Shown here piece by piece: positions 29,843 through 38,141 of a stretch of 64,000 bases of DNA. Below the pieces are notes generated by a model. That model saw only the letters and a list, made by a program, of their open reading frames with translations, searched no databases and was not told the DNA's origin. The DNA is from Myxococcus stipitatus (lineage in GTDB: Bacteria; Myxococcota; Myxococcia; Myxococcales; Myxococcaceae), in the NCBI RefSeq assembly GCF_021412625.1, contig NZ_JAKCFI010000016.1, positions 1 to 64,000 on the forward strand. The letters are read 5' to 3'. Numbering within the stretch: position 1 is the stretch's first letter; every line of letters starts with the position of its first letter. The position numbers and the translations under genes are program-made.

Positions 29843-30385
29843 TCACGATGGCGCGCGCAGCGTCCCCTCGGGGAGCTGGGGGAAGGGGATGAGGCCGTCG
29901 AGCGCGGACTGGAGGCCGGGCGCCGTCAGGAGCGCGAGCACGAGCAGCATCGCGGAGAGGATGAGCGCCGCGGCGACGTTGCCCTTGCGCACCTCCGCCA
30001 GCTCGTCGATGCCGGGCGTCATCCGGTCGAACAGCAGGATGCCCAGCCCGAGCACCGCGACCCCCACGCCCAGCGACAGGCCCACGTGCAGCGCCGCCAC
30101 GACGAGCAGCCGGCCCACCATCAGCGGCTGGACGGGCAGGGCCCTCACGGTGAGGTCCACCGCGTCGGACGTGGCCAGCACCGCGTGCTGGACCAGCATG
30201 CCCAGCGCGACGAGGCTGGTGGCGTGGACGATGCCGGCGGCGACGTTGCCCTGGCGCAGCTCCTCCACCGGCTGGCTGCCGAGGATGCGGCTCAGCCCGC
30301 GCAGCGCGAACCAGATGCCCAGCGCGGCGACGAGGCCGCCCAGCACCACCTTGACGAGTCCGACGAGGAAGAGGACGGGGTCCAT
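29843..30385 (-). CDS. DUF350 membrane protein with two internal repeats
   Basis: 180 aa, about five membrane helices. The DUF350 signature appears twice: EELRQGNVAAGIVHATSLVA and AEVRKGNVAAALILSAMLL, each after a helix, so it is a tandem DUF350 (YjfL-like) protein. ATG 30385 has GGAG 6 nt upstream. It is the first gene of a pair with the transglutaminase-like protein. DUF350 proteins elsewhere accompany glutathionylspermidine-synthase-like ATP-grasp genes; here a transglutaminase-like partner takes that place. Confidence 0.88.
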   Translation of the reverse strand: MDPVLFLVGLVKVVLGGLVAALGIWFALRGLSRILGSQPVEELRQGNVAAGIVHATSLVALGMLVQHAVLATSDAVDLTVRALPVQPLMVGRLLVVAALHVGLSLGVGVAVLGLGILLFDRMTPGIDELAEVRKGNVAAALILSAMLLVLALLTAPGLQSALDGLIPFPQLPEGTLRAPS

Positions 30386-30427
30386 GCAGGGCTCCGTACT
30401 CTATACCCCCAGCGTGGGGACGGCGCT

Positions 30428-30464
30428 CACCCCGGATGCACGGGGCCCTCGTGCATCCGGGGTG
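30428..30464. terminator. Strong 15-bp perfect hairpin between the NlpC/P60 and DUF350 genes
   Basis: Left arm 30428-30442 (CACCCCGGATGCACG), 7-nt loop, right arm 30450-30464, all 15 pairs matched. It lies 47 nt after the NlpC/P60 stop and 43 nt before the DUF350 start, both on the minus strand. No T-tract follows on either strand, so it is either a non-canonical terminator or an RNA/DNA element acting on the DUF350 operon. Confidence 0.55.
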
Positions 30465-30510
30465 GCGTGGGCCGGCTTCTCGGAGGGGGACGAGGCGGCC
30501 TGGATGACGC

Positions 30511-31001
30511 TCAGTACTTGAGGCCCGGCACCAGCGCGCCGGACGTCCAGCCCCGGCCCTTGGCGCTGAAGATGCCCACGCCGTAGGCGCTGCCCTTGGC
30601 CTCGATGGTGCGCCCGTCGCCCAGGCTGATGGCCACGTGGCCGGGCTTGAACAGCAGCGCGCCCCGCGTCTTCAACGCCTGCTCGACGGAGAGGGTGGTG
30701 CCCTTCTGCTTGCAGTACGGCACCTGGTTCATCGTCCCGTCCGGCATGTGCACGCCCGCCTGCGCCGCCGCCCACTCCACCAGCTCCGAGCAGTCGAACG
30801 CCTTCGGGTTGGGGTCGTTCAGCTTCGTCTCCGCGCCGAAGATGTACTTGTCGCCCGCCTGCGCGAGTGCCTTCTGGACGAACGTCTCCACCGAACCCCT
30901 GCCGCCCGCGGAAGGCTTGCCGGTGGGGGGCTTGTGGCGGGGGTGCTGGCGGCGGCGGCGGTGGTGACGCGTCGCGAACCCGTGGCGGAGACACCTGACA
31001 T
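30511..31001 (-). pseudogene. NlpC/P60 (C40) peptidase gene with an apparent N-terminal frameshift
   Basis: The C-terminal frame encodes a clear NlpC/P60 domain: FDCSELVEWAAAQAG (catalytic Cys), then PGHVAISLGDGRTIEA (catalytic His). Upstream in that frame the sequence is an Arg/His-rich run (RHHRRRR) typical of an off-frame reading. The best start, ATG 31001 with GGGGGTG before it, reads MSGVSATGSRRVTTAAA in the next frame and continues smoothly only if one C is added in the C5 run at 30939-30943; then STPRHKPPTGKPSAGG joins the domain. So either the gene is broken, a sequencing indel exists, or translation starts at a GTG near 31010. No signal peptide in any version. Confidence 0.7.
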
Positions 31002-31102
31002 TTTGCACCCCCGTTAAACTTGCAAAAGCTGTCTTCCTCGTTATCGGGAGTCGGGAAAAACGGGTTGTCTCGTCCCGTGGGGAGGGGTTGTTTCGACCTG
31101 GT

Positions 31103-32476
31103 TCAGGGCTTCGCGTCGCGGACCCACCAGACGCGGAAGGTGTGGAGGACCCGGCCCTTGTAGGTGCCGTACAGGTAGGCGGGTTCATCCATGGCGGTGA
31201 AGCGGTCGGTGAGGGCGCTGGGGGCGAAGGGCCCGTCTTCCTCGACCCAGAGCACGTCCTGTCCCGGGGCGACGGTGGGTGGGGGCCACAAGTCGTACTG
31301 GCTGAAGCGCACGGGGCCCGCGGTGCCCACGGGGACCTTCGCGTAGTGGGCGATCTGCGAGGCGAGCTGGTAGTTGGCCGCGTACACGGCGACGACGTCG
31401 CCCGGCTTCATGTCGGGGAAGAGCGTGTGCGGCCTGGCGAGGGCGGAGAGCACGTCCCAGCCCTGCGTGCGCCACAGCGCGGTGTCCCGCTTGAAGCGCA
31501 GCACGGGGAAGAACAGGTGGGAGGTGACGGCCAGCACCAGGGCCAGGTTGGTGGCCAGGGCCACGCGTTGCCACACGGGGCGCATGCCCGCGACGCCCAC
31601 GCAGACGGAGACGTACGCCATGGCGGGCCAGTTCACCTCGCCGCGCGCGCGCGCCGCCGCGTAGCCGAAGAAGAGCAGGGGCACCACGGTGGCCATGCGC
31701 AGCAGCACCTGCGTGGGCGGCCCCCGCACCGCGTACACCCACGCGAGCGGGAAGAGCACCAGGCCGCCGAAGACGAACTGCCCGCCGACGAACTCTCCGA
31801 GCGTCGCCCAGCCGCCCTTGCCGTCCAGGCCGTGGCGGAGCTGGAAGGCGATGCCCACCCAGTCATGGCCCGCGTTCCACAGGAGCACGGGGGTGACGCA
31901 GGCGGCGGCGAGCGCGGCCGTGCCCCACGCCCATGCGGGCAACCGGCGCTGGCTCAACCCGGCGAGCAGGAAGGCCGCGCCCAGCAGCACCGCGGGGAAC
32001 TTCGACAGCAGCGCCAGTCCACAGGCCAGTCCCGCCAGCAGCCACCGCTCGCGCCACAGCGCCCACAGCGCGAGCGTCCAGAAGAGCAGCAGGGGCGAGT
32101 CCGGCGTCGCCCACGTCCCCGCCACCATGCCGGCGGGCACCACGCTCCACAGCGCCGCCGCGCGCCACGCCGCGGCGCGGTCCGCGTACACGTCGCGCGC
32201 CAGTCCCCAGACGGCGACCACGGTGCCCGTCCCGCACACCAGCGCGGTGGCGTGGATGCCCAGCGCGGCGATGAGCCAGGCCACCAAGGGGGGATGGTCG
32301 TAGTACCCCCAATCCAGGCGCCGGGCCCATTGCCAGTAGTACGCCGTGTCGAAGTAGACGTTCGTGCCGAGCGCGAGCACGACGCGAAGCACCAGCGCCA
32401 CGCCCACCACGACGAGGGAGCTCTTCAGTCCGAGGTCAGCGGAGGAGGGAGGCGGGGCGGGTGCGGGAGAGGCCAT
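31103..32476 (-). CDS. Membrane glycosyltransferase, GT39/PMT-ArnT-like
   Basis: 457 aa with about ten membrane helices. Family features: the first loop holds [24 protein letters not shown] (catalytic acidic residue and HPP motif), and later loops carry [14 protein letters not shown]. The C-terminal ~110 residues form a soluble domain. It should transfer sugar from a polyprenyl-phosphate donor to lipid or protein. ATG 32476 gives [11 protein letters not shown]; no clear Shine-Dalgarno. Divergent from the YyaL-type gene (121 nt). Confidence 0.88.
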   Translation of the reverse strand: MASPAPAPPPSSADLGLKSSLVVVGVALVLRVVLALGTNVYFDTAYYWQWARRLDWGYYDHPPLVAWLIAALGIHATALVCGTGTVVAVWGLARDVYADRAAAWRAAALWSVVPAGMVAGTWATPDSPLLLFWTLALWALWRERWLLAGLACGLALLSKFPAVLLGAAFLLAGLSQRRLPAWAWGTAALAAACVTPVLLWNAGHDWVGIAFQLRHGLDGKGGWATLGEFVGGQFVFGGLVLFPLAWVYAVRGPPTQVLLRMATVVPLLFFGYAAARARGEVNWPAMAYVSVCVGVAGMRPVWQRVALATNLALVLAVTSHLFFPVLRFKRDTALWRTQGWDVLSALARPHTLFPDMKPGDVVAVYAANYQLASQIAHYAKVPVGTAGPVRFSQYDLWPPPTVAPGQDVLWVEEDGPFAPSALTDRFTAMDEPAYLYGTYKGRVLHTFRVWWVRDAKP

Positions 32477-32597
32477 TCGCGCGTCGTGCCGCCAGCGTAC
32501 CAGCGCCCCCGTTGGCCAGCGAAGGGTTGCGTCCTTTGGGCTTGCCCTGTTTTCCGGTGCTCCATATGCCCGGGGCCCTCTCTTGCTCGGAGTCCGC

Positions 32598-34688
32598 ATG
32601 GCTTCCCACCCCCCGCCTCCTGGCGCGTCGAACCGTCTGGCCCAGGAGCCCTCGCCGTACCTGAGGCAGCACGCGCGCAACCCGGTGGACTGGTTCCCCT
32701 GGGGCGAGGAGGCGCTCGCGCGCGCGAAGGCGGAGGACAAGCCCATCCTGCTGTCGGTGGGGTACTCGGCGTGTCATTGGTGTCACGTCATGGCCCACGA
32801 GTCGTTCGAGTCCCCGGAGATTGCCCGGTGGATGAACGAGGGGTTCATCAACATCAAGGTGGACCGCGAGGAGCGGCCCGACGTGGATCAGCTCTACCAG
32901 GGCGTGGTGCAGTTGATGGGGCAGGGCGGAGGCTGGCCGCTGACGGTGTTCCTCACGCCGGACCTGCGGCCCTTCTACGGGGGGACGTACTTCCCGCCGG
33001 TGGACAGCCACGGACGGCCGGGCTTCCCGCGCCTGCTGGCGGCGCTGCGCGACGCGTGGACGAACAAGCGCGACGAGGTGCTGCGGCAGGCGGCGCAGTT
33101 CGAGGAGGGGCTGGGCGTGCTGGCCGCGTACGGGCTCGACGCGGCGCCGGGAACGCTCGTCCCCGCCGACGTGGTGGCGATGGGCCAGCGCATGGCCCGC
33201 CAGGTGGACCCGGTGAATGGCGGGTTCGGCGGGGCGCCCAAGTTCCCCAACCCGATGAACCTGTCGCTGCTGTTGCGCGCGTGGCGGCGAGGGGGCGGCG
33301 CGCCGCTGAAGGACGCGGTGTTCCTCACGCTGGAGCGGATGGCGTTGGGGGGCATCTACGACCAGCTGGGGGGCGGCTTCCATCGGTACTCGGTGGACGA
33401 GCGGTGGCTGGTGCCCCACTTCGAGAAGATGCTCTACGACAACGCGCAGCTCGTGCACCTGTACTCGGAGGCGCAGCAGGTGGAGGCCCGGCCGCTGTGG
33501 CGCAAGGTGGTGGAGGAGACGGTGGAGTACGTGCGCCGCGAGATGACCGACGCGGGCGGGGGCTTCTACGCGGCGCAGGACGCGGACAGCGAGGGGGAGG
33601 AAGGGAAGTTCTTCGTCTGGAAGCCCGAGGAGGTGGACCGGGTGCTGTCCGCGGAGCGCGCGGCGTTGGTGAAGCGGCACTTCCACTTCGCGCCCCGGGG
33701 CAACTTCGAGCACGGCGCCACGGTGCTGGAGGTGGTGACGTCCGTGGATGCGCTGGCGAAGGAGCGCGGCGTGCCGGCGGCGGAGGTGGAGCGGGAGCTG
33801 GCGGAGGCGCGCGCGGCCCTGTTCGCGGCGCGTGAGTCCCGGGTGAAGCCGGGGCGGGACGACAAGATCCTCGCGGGCTGGAACGGGTTGATGATTCGCG
33901 GGTTGGCGCTGGCCGCGCGCGTGTTCGAGCGGCCGGAGTGGACGCGGCTGGCGGTCCAGGCGGCGGACTTCGTGTTGGCGAGCATGTGGAACGGGCAGCG
34001 GCTGGCGCGCTCGTTCCAGGAGGGGCAGGCCCGCATCGACGGGTTCCTCGAGGACTACGGGGACCTGGCCTCGGGCCTCACCGCGCTCTACCAGGCGACG
34101 TTCGACGTGAAGTACCTGGAGGCGGCGGACGCGCTGGCGCGGCGCGCGGCGGAGCTGTTCTGGGACGAGGACAAGGGCGCGTACCTCACCGCGCCGCGCG
34201 GGCAGAAGGACCTGGTCGTCGCGACGTATGGCCTGTTCGACAACGCGTTCCCCTCCGGCGCGTCCACGCTGACGGAGGCGCAGGTGGCGCTCGCGGCGCT
34301 CACGGGGGACAAGCGCCACCTGGACCTCGCGGAGAAGTACGTGTCGCGGATGCGCGAGGGGCTGGTGTCCAACGCCATGGGCTATGGGCACCTGGGGCTC
34401 GCGGCGGACGCGCTGCTCGACGGGGCGGCGGGCGTCACCTTCGCCGGGACACGGGACGCGGTGGCGCCGCTGCTGCGCGAGGCGAACGGCGTCTACGCGC
34501 CGACGTATGCGTTCGGGTGGAACGACACGGAGGCGCCCACGCCCGCGCTGCTGAAGGACCTGTTCGAGGCGCGCGAGCCCGTGGATGGGCGGGGCGCCGC
34601 GTACGTGTGCCAGCGCTTCGCCTGCGAGCGGCCCCGCACGGACGCGCGGGAAGTGGCGGCGCGGCTTGCTCCCTCGAGTGGGGAGTGA
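32598..34688 (+). CDS. YyaL/SSP411-type thioredoxin-domain protein
   Basis: 696 aa, the usual length. N-terminal thioredoxin-like domain with [14 protein letters not shown] (CHWC pair near residue 60), preceded by the family opening [25 protein letters not shown], then an alpha/alpha-toroid (six-hairpin-like) region with [27 protein letters not shown]. Catalytic role is unproven in this family; a redox or sugar-epimerase-like function has been suggested. Cytosolic. ATG 32598 is chosen because relatives start right before this opening block. Confidence 0.92.
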   Translation: MASHPPPPGASNRLAQEPSPYLRQHARNPVDWFPWGEEALARAKAEDKPILLSVGYSACHWCHVMAHESFESPEIARWMNEGFINIKVDREERPDVDQLYQGVVQLMGQGGGWPLTVFLTPDLRPFYGGTYFPPVDSHGRPGFPRLLAALRDAWTNKRDEVLRQAAQFEEGLGVLAAYGLDAAPGTLVPADVVAMGQRMARQVDPVNGGFGGAPKFPNPMNLSLLLRAWRRGGGAPLKDAVFLTLERMALGGIYDQLGGGFHRYSVDERWLVPHFEKMLYDNAQLVHLYSEAQQVEARPLWRKVVEETVEYVRREMTDAGGGFYAAQDADSEGEEGKFFVWKPEEVDRVLSAERAALVKRHFHFAPRGNFEHGATVLEVVTSVDALAKERGVPAAEVERELAEARAALFAARESRVKPGRDDKILAGWNGLMIRGLALAARVFERPEWTRLAVQAADFVLASMWNGQRLARSFQEGQARIDGFLEDYGDLASGLTALYQATFDVKYLEAADALARRAAELFWDEDKGAYLTAPRGQKDLVVATYGLFDNAFPSGASTLTEAQVALAALTGDKRHLDLAEKYVSRMREGLVSNAMGYGHLGLAADALLDGAAGVTFAGTRDAVAPLLREANGVYAPTYAFGWNDTEAPTPALLKDLFEAREPVDGRGAAYVCQRFACERPRTDAREVAARLAPSSGE

Positions 34689-34989
34689 GGTTGGCGGTGG
34701 GGGCGCGCTCCGCCCGTGAGCGCCTCCGGCCGCGCACGTCCCGGACGTGGCGTCGGCCGGGGCGCGCCGCGAGGCCAGCGCTCCATCCCGTGAGGTGACT
34801 CGGGAGGGGCTTGGCACTCGGCGTCGAGCGAAGCGCGCCGCGAGGCCGTTTCCCACGAACGTTGGCCCCTCTCCAGGTGACGACGAGCGGAGCCGCCGGC
34901 GATGCCGTTGCTCGTGCGGATTGCCGCGCCTCCCTTCGGGGCACCTGTCGGCGCGGCCCCTTCCGCGAGGCCGCGCATCCCCGGTGCCG
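34689..34989. other. 301-bp convergent intergenic region, nothing recognised
   Basis: GC-rich sequence between the YyaL-type gene and the convergent transglutaminase-like gene. No hairpin with a T-tract, tRNA, small gene with a ribosome-binding site, or repeat was seen. Open frames crossing it are extensions of antisense shadows. Confidence 0.6.
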
Positions 34990-36474
34990 CTACCGGACCT
35001 CGGTCACCTTCAACGTGCCGATGAGGGGCGTGATTTCGGCGTTCCCCTCGCGGCCGAAGGAGAAGTGCGTGGCGTCCGCGACGGGCTGGTTGAACGTCGG
35101 GTCGAGCTGCGTCCACTCGCCCACGTACGCCTCCACCCACTCGTGCCAGTACAGCGCGGGCACGCCGTCCTGGTTCACCATGTAGATGACGCCGTCCACG
35201 CGCCGCGCGGGGATGCCCGCCGCGCGCAGCAGCGCCACCGACAGGAGCGAGTGCTCCGTGCAGTCACCGCGCTTCTGGCGCAGTACGTCCGTCGCCCGGT
35301 CGGCGCTCGCGCCGTAGTCCTTCTCCAGGTGCGTGGCCACCCACGTGTTCACCTTCTGCGCGGCGCGGTACGCGTCCTTCTCGTCGCCGATGATCTTCCT
35401 CGCCTGGTCGCGGATGGCCGCGTTGTCGCTCTCCACCGTGAGCGTCGACTTGAGGTTCTCTCCGCCCTCCGGGTCCGCGAGCGGGCGGGGCTTGCGGTTC
35501 GTGGCCGACGGCGCGTTGGCCAGCAGCGTCACCTCCACGCTCCCATCCGGCTGGGCCTTGAACTTCTGCCGGTACGATTCCACGCGGAACTTCTCCGGCA
35601 GCCCCTGCACCACCAGCTTCACCGACCCCGGCACCTCCCGCGCGGACTCCGGCAGCGGCCTGGGCAGCACCACGCGCGTCAACCCGAACACCTCCACCAG
35701 GTCCATCCGCTTGGCGACCGCCTCCGTCTCCTTGCGCGCCTGCATCGTCTGGCCGAACTCCACCAGCACCATCTCCCCGCGCTGCGTGACGTAGGACACC
35801 ACGGGCACCTTCTCCTTCTGCGAAAGGGTGCTCGCCTTGCCCAGCTTCACCTTCACGCCGTTGAGCGTGCGCTGCTCGACGGGCTCCACCGTGGTGACCA
35901 TGCCGTACGTCTCCAGGTCCATCCCGTCCAGCGTGAAGCCCTCCACCTTCGCCTTGCGCAGGAGCGCCACGCGGGCCTGGTCCGCGTCCTCCACGTGCTC
36001 CTTCGCGGGCGGCTGCAACGGCAGCGTCTCGTCCTTGTAGCCCACGCGCTTGCGCACCACGCTCACCCCGTCCGGCGTGGCCGCGCCGTTCAGCTCCTGG
36101 TCGCCGCCGTCACCCCGCTGCACGACGGTGAAGGACAACAGCCGCCCACGCGGCTTCGCCTCGTAGACGCGCTCCTCGCGGTGCGTGCGCTCCGACAGCC
36201 GCGTGCCGACGAGCGCCTTGAACGTGAGCTGGTTGGTGACCTTCACCTTCGCGGGCTCGCCCGGCAGCAGCTCCAGGTCGGTGAAGAGCCAGCCGACCTT
36301 CTTGTCCATGAGGTAGAGGCCGAAGTACTCGCCGCCCTTGGGGCGGGGGGCCTTCACCACGTCGGACAGCTCGGCGGTGGCCGCGGGCGCGGCGGCCAGG
36401 GCGGTCGAGGCGCCCACCAGCAGGGCGCACAAGGACACGAGGGCCAGGGACGTCGGTCGGAGCGTGCGGGTCAT
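34990..36474 (-). CDS. Secreted transglutaminase-like domain protein
   Basis: 494 aa. A signal peptide ends after STALAAA. Residues ~30-330 are beta-rich with no recognised family; the transglutaminase core is C-terminal: QKRGDCTEHSLLSVALLRAAGIPAR (Cys), ALYWHEWVEAYVG (His) and TQLDPTFNQP (Asp), all three triad residues present. These DUF3857-like layouts are probably periplasmic peptidases or acyltransferases. ATG 36474 has AAGGGG close upstream. Second transglutaminase-like gene in the window; the two share only the core. Confidence 0.88.
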   Translation of the reverse strand: MTRTLRPTSLALVSLCALLVGASTALAAAPAATAELSDVVKAPRPKGGEYFGLYLMDKKVGWLFTDLELLPGEPAKVKVTNQLTFKALVGTRLSERTHREERVYEAKPRGRLLSFTVVQRGDGGDQELNGAATPDGVSVVRKRVGYKDETLPLQPPAKEHVEDADQARVALLRKAKVEGFTLDGMDLETYGMVTTVEPVEQRTLNGVKVKLGKASTLSQKEKVPVVSYVTQRGEMVLVEFGQTMQARKETEAVAKRMDLVEVFGLTRVVLPRPLPESAREVPGSVKLVVQGLPEKFRVESYRQKFKAQPDGSVEVTLLANAPSATNRKPRPLADPEGGENLKSTLTVESDNAAIRDQARKIIGDEKDAYRAAQKVNTWVATHLEKDYGASADRATDVLRQKRGDCTEHSLLSVALLRAAGIPARRVDGVIYMVNQDGVPALYWHEWVEAYVGEWTQLDPTFNQPVADATHFSFGREGNAEITPLIGTLKVTEVR

Positions 36475-36535
36475 CACGCCCCTTCTAACGGGGGAGGCGG
36501 CCTTTGTCTTCAACCGCCCCGCCCGCCCCGGGGGA

Positions 36536-37003
36536 CTACAGGCGCTTGGTGAGGATGATGAGGTCGTCGCCGACCTTGTAGAAGTCGCGGATGCGCGCTT
36601 CCTCGCCGTACTTCATGGAGGCGTAGAAGCCACGCGTGGGGCCGTAGGCCTCCGTCGCGCTCGTCTCCACGCGGATGAGCCGGCCGTCGTGGCGGCGGAT
36701 GTCGCCCTCCATGGCGGACACCAGCGCGGCGCCCACGCCCTGCCCGCGCACCTCCGGCGAGGAGGCGATCCAGTACAGGTCGTAGGTGTCCTCCGTCATC
36801 GGCGTGGCGCCGTAACAGACGTAGCCGACCAGCTCCCCGCCGCGGTCCGCGACGAGGATGCTGTAGTCCGTGTTGCCCGGCGTGAGCGCGATGCCGACCA
36901 GCTCGATGGCGACCTCAACCTCCTGCGGCGAGAAGGTTTCGATCTTTCGAATCAGCGCGGCGAGGGGCTCCCGGTCCTTTCCTTCGATGGGACGGATGTC
37001 CAT
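36536..37003 (-). CDS. GNAT family N-acetyltransferase
   Basis: 155 aa. Acetyl-CoA-binding motif: YWIASSPEVRGQGVGAALVSAME (R/QxxGxG/A), with the preceding beta strands SILVADRGGELVGYVCYG and C-terminal YASMKYGEEARIRDFY. ATG 37003 (MDIRPIEGKDREP) lies within the 3' end of the ATP-grasp gene, 89 nt before its stop, so the two genes overlap out of frame. Likely co-translated with the ATP-grasp ligase; substrate unknown, possibly the ligase product. Confidence 0.9.
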   Translation of the reverse strand: MDIRPIEGKDREPLAALIRKIETFSPQEVEVAIELVGIALTPGNTDYSILVADRGGELVGYVCYGATPMTEDTYDLYWIASSPEVRGQGVGAALVSAMEGDIRRHDGRLIRVETSATEAYGPTRGFYASMKYGEEARIRDFYKVGDDLIILTKRL

Positions 37004-37994
37004 GGGCTCTTTCGGTCGCGACTTCCACCAGGCGGGCGGCCAGTGTCGGGTAGTCCATGCCCGCGGCGGCGGCGGCCCTGGCGAACCCTGCGCCCGGGTG
37101 GAGGTCGCAGTTGGGGTTGATGTCGATGACGTAGGGCACGCCCTCCGGAGACACCCGGAGGTCGACCCGGCCATAGTCCTGACAGTCGAGCGCTGCGAAC
37201 GCCTCCAGCGCCACCTGCACACAACGAGCTTCCAGCGCCGCGTCCACCTGGCACGGCCCGGTGGGCGTGTCCCGGTACTCGGGCGAGCCCACCTCCCACT
37301 TGGCGCTGTACGACACGATGTTGGGCCGGTCCTCGAAGGTACGGCCGAAGTGGATCTCCGTCAGCGGCAGCGCGCGGCGCGGCTGGTTGCCCAGCAGCGG
37401 CACGTAGATCTCGCGGCCGGGAATGAACTGCTCCACCAGCGCCGGCTGATGGAAGGCGCGCAGCACCGTCTCGCAGGCGCGCACCAGGGCGGAGCGGTCG
37501 TGCACCACCGAGTCCGCCGTCACGCCCACGCTGGCGTCCTCGCGCGCCGGCTTGACGATGAGGGGCCAGGGCAGGTCCACCGCCAGCGCGTCCTCCAGCC
37601 GCTCCACCACGCGGAAGCCGGGCGTGGGCACGCCCCGCGCGGTGAGCACCTCCTTCGCCTTGGGCTTGTGCAGCGCCAGCCCCAGCGACAGGGCGGACGA
37701 GCCGGTGTAGGCCAGCCCGAGCGCGTCCAGGAGGCAGGGCACCGCCATCTCCCCGCGGCTGTCGGCCGCCAGCGACTCGCAGAGGTTGACCACCAGGTCC
37801 GGCTGGCGCCGGCGCAGGGTGTCCACGAAGTCCAGCCGCTCTCCCTCGATGGCCAGCGGCTCCGCCAGGGTGTCCCCCCGGGTGAGGGCCTCCGCGAGCG
37901 AGGTGGCGACGCGCACCACGTCCTCACGCGCCTCCCGCCCCGGGTCGTCCTGGAGGAGGTCGTGGTCGCGGTTGTGCAGCAGGATGATGTGCAT
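36915..37994 (-). CDS. ATP-grasp ligase, D-Ala-D-Ala ligase-like
   Basis: 359 aa. ATP-grasp features: LPWPLIVKPAREDASVGV (ATP-binding strand and loop), VEQFIPGREIYVPLLG, and the metal-binding end DYGRVDLRVSPEGVPYVIDINPNCDL (Asp/Glu/Asn ligands). The N-terminal domain begins MHIILLHNRDHDLLQDDPG, unlike true Ddl, so it is more likely a peptide or amino-acid ligase of the Ddl superfamily than the cell-wall enzyme. The last ~30 residues (HRRKGPGAPRR region) are basic and overlap the GNAT gene by 89 nt. Divergent from the HD gene. Confidence 0.88.
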   Translation of the reverse strand: MHIILLHNRDHDLLQDDPGREAREDVVRVATSLAEALTRGDTLAEPLAIEGERLDFVDTLRRRQPDLVVNLCESLAADSRGEMAVPCLLDALGLAYTGSSALSLGLALHKPKAKEVLTARGVPTPGFRVVERLEDALAVDLPWPLIVKPAREDASVGVTADSVVHDRSALVRACETVLRAFHQPALVEQFIPGREIYVPLLGNQPRRALPLTEIHFGRTFEDRPNIVSYSAKWEVGSPEYRDTPTGPCQVDAALEARCVQVALEAFAALDCQDYGRVDLRVSPEGVPYVIDINPNCDLHPGAGFARAAAAAGMDYPTLAARLVEVATERAHGHPSHRRKGPGAPRRADSKDRNLLAAGG

Positions 37995-38009
37995 TCGTAG
38001 GTGGCGGAG

Positions 38010-38108
38010 GGTTACCACGTCCCCTCGCGGGAGCACAGTCCGCAGGTGACGGTTGGTTACCTCCTGGGCTACCTCTCGGAGGGCTATGAAGTACGGTGGG
38101 TTACCTCC
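38010..38108. repeat. GGTTACC direct repeats in the ATP-grasp/HD divergent promoter region
   Basis: GGTTACCTCC occurs exactly at 38055-38064 and 38099-38108; GGTTACC again at 38010-38016, and the near copy GGCTACCTCT at 38067-38076. They fill the 147-bp gap between two divergent genes. Spacings of 45, 12 and 32 bp are near whole helical turns for the last two. Possible operator for both genes; could also be chance in a GC-rich gap. Confidence 0.35.
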
Positions 38109-38141
38109 CGTGGGGGTATCCAGGAGTATGGAAAGGGCATC

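Noticed and set aside
36915-37994. True cell-wall D-alanine-D-alanine ligase
   Set aside because: Its N-terminal domain and neighbours differ from Ddl in a mur/fts cluster; the ATP-grasp core alone does not prove this substrate.
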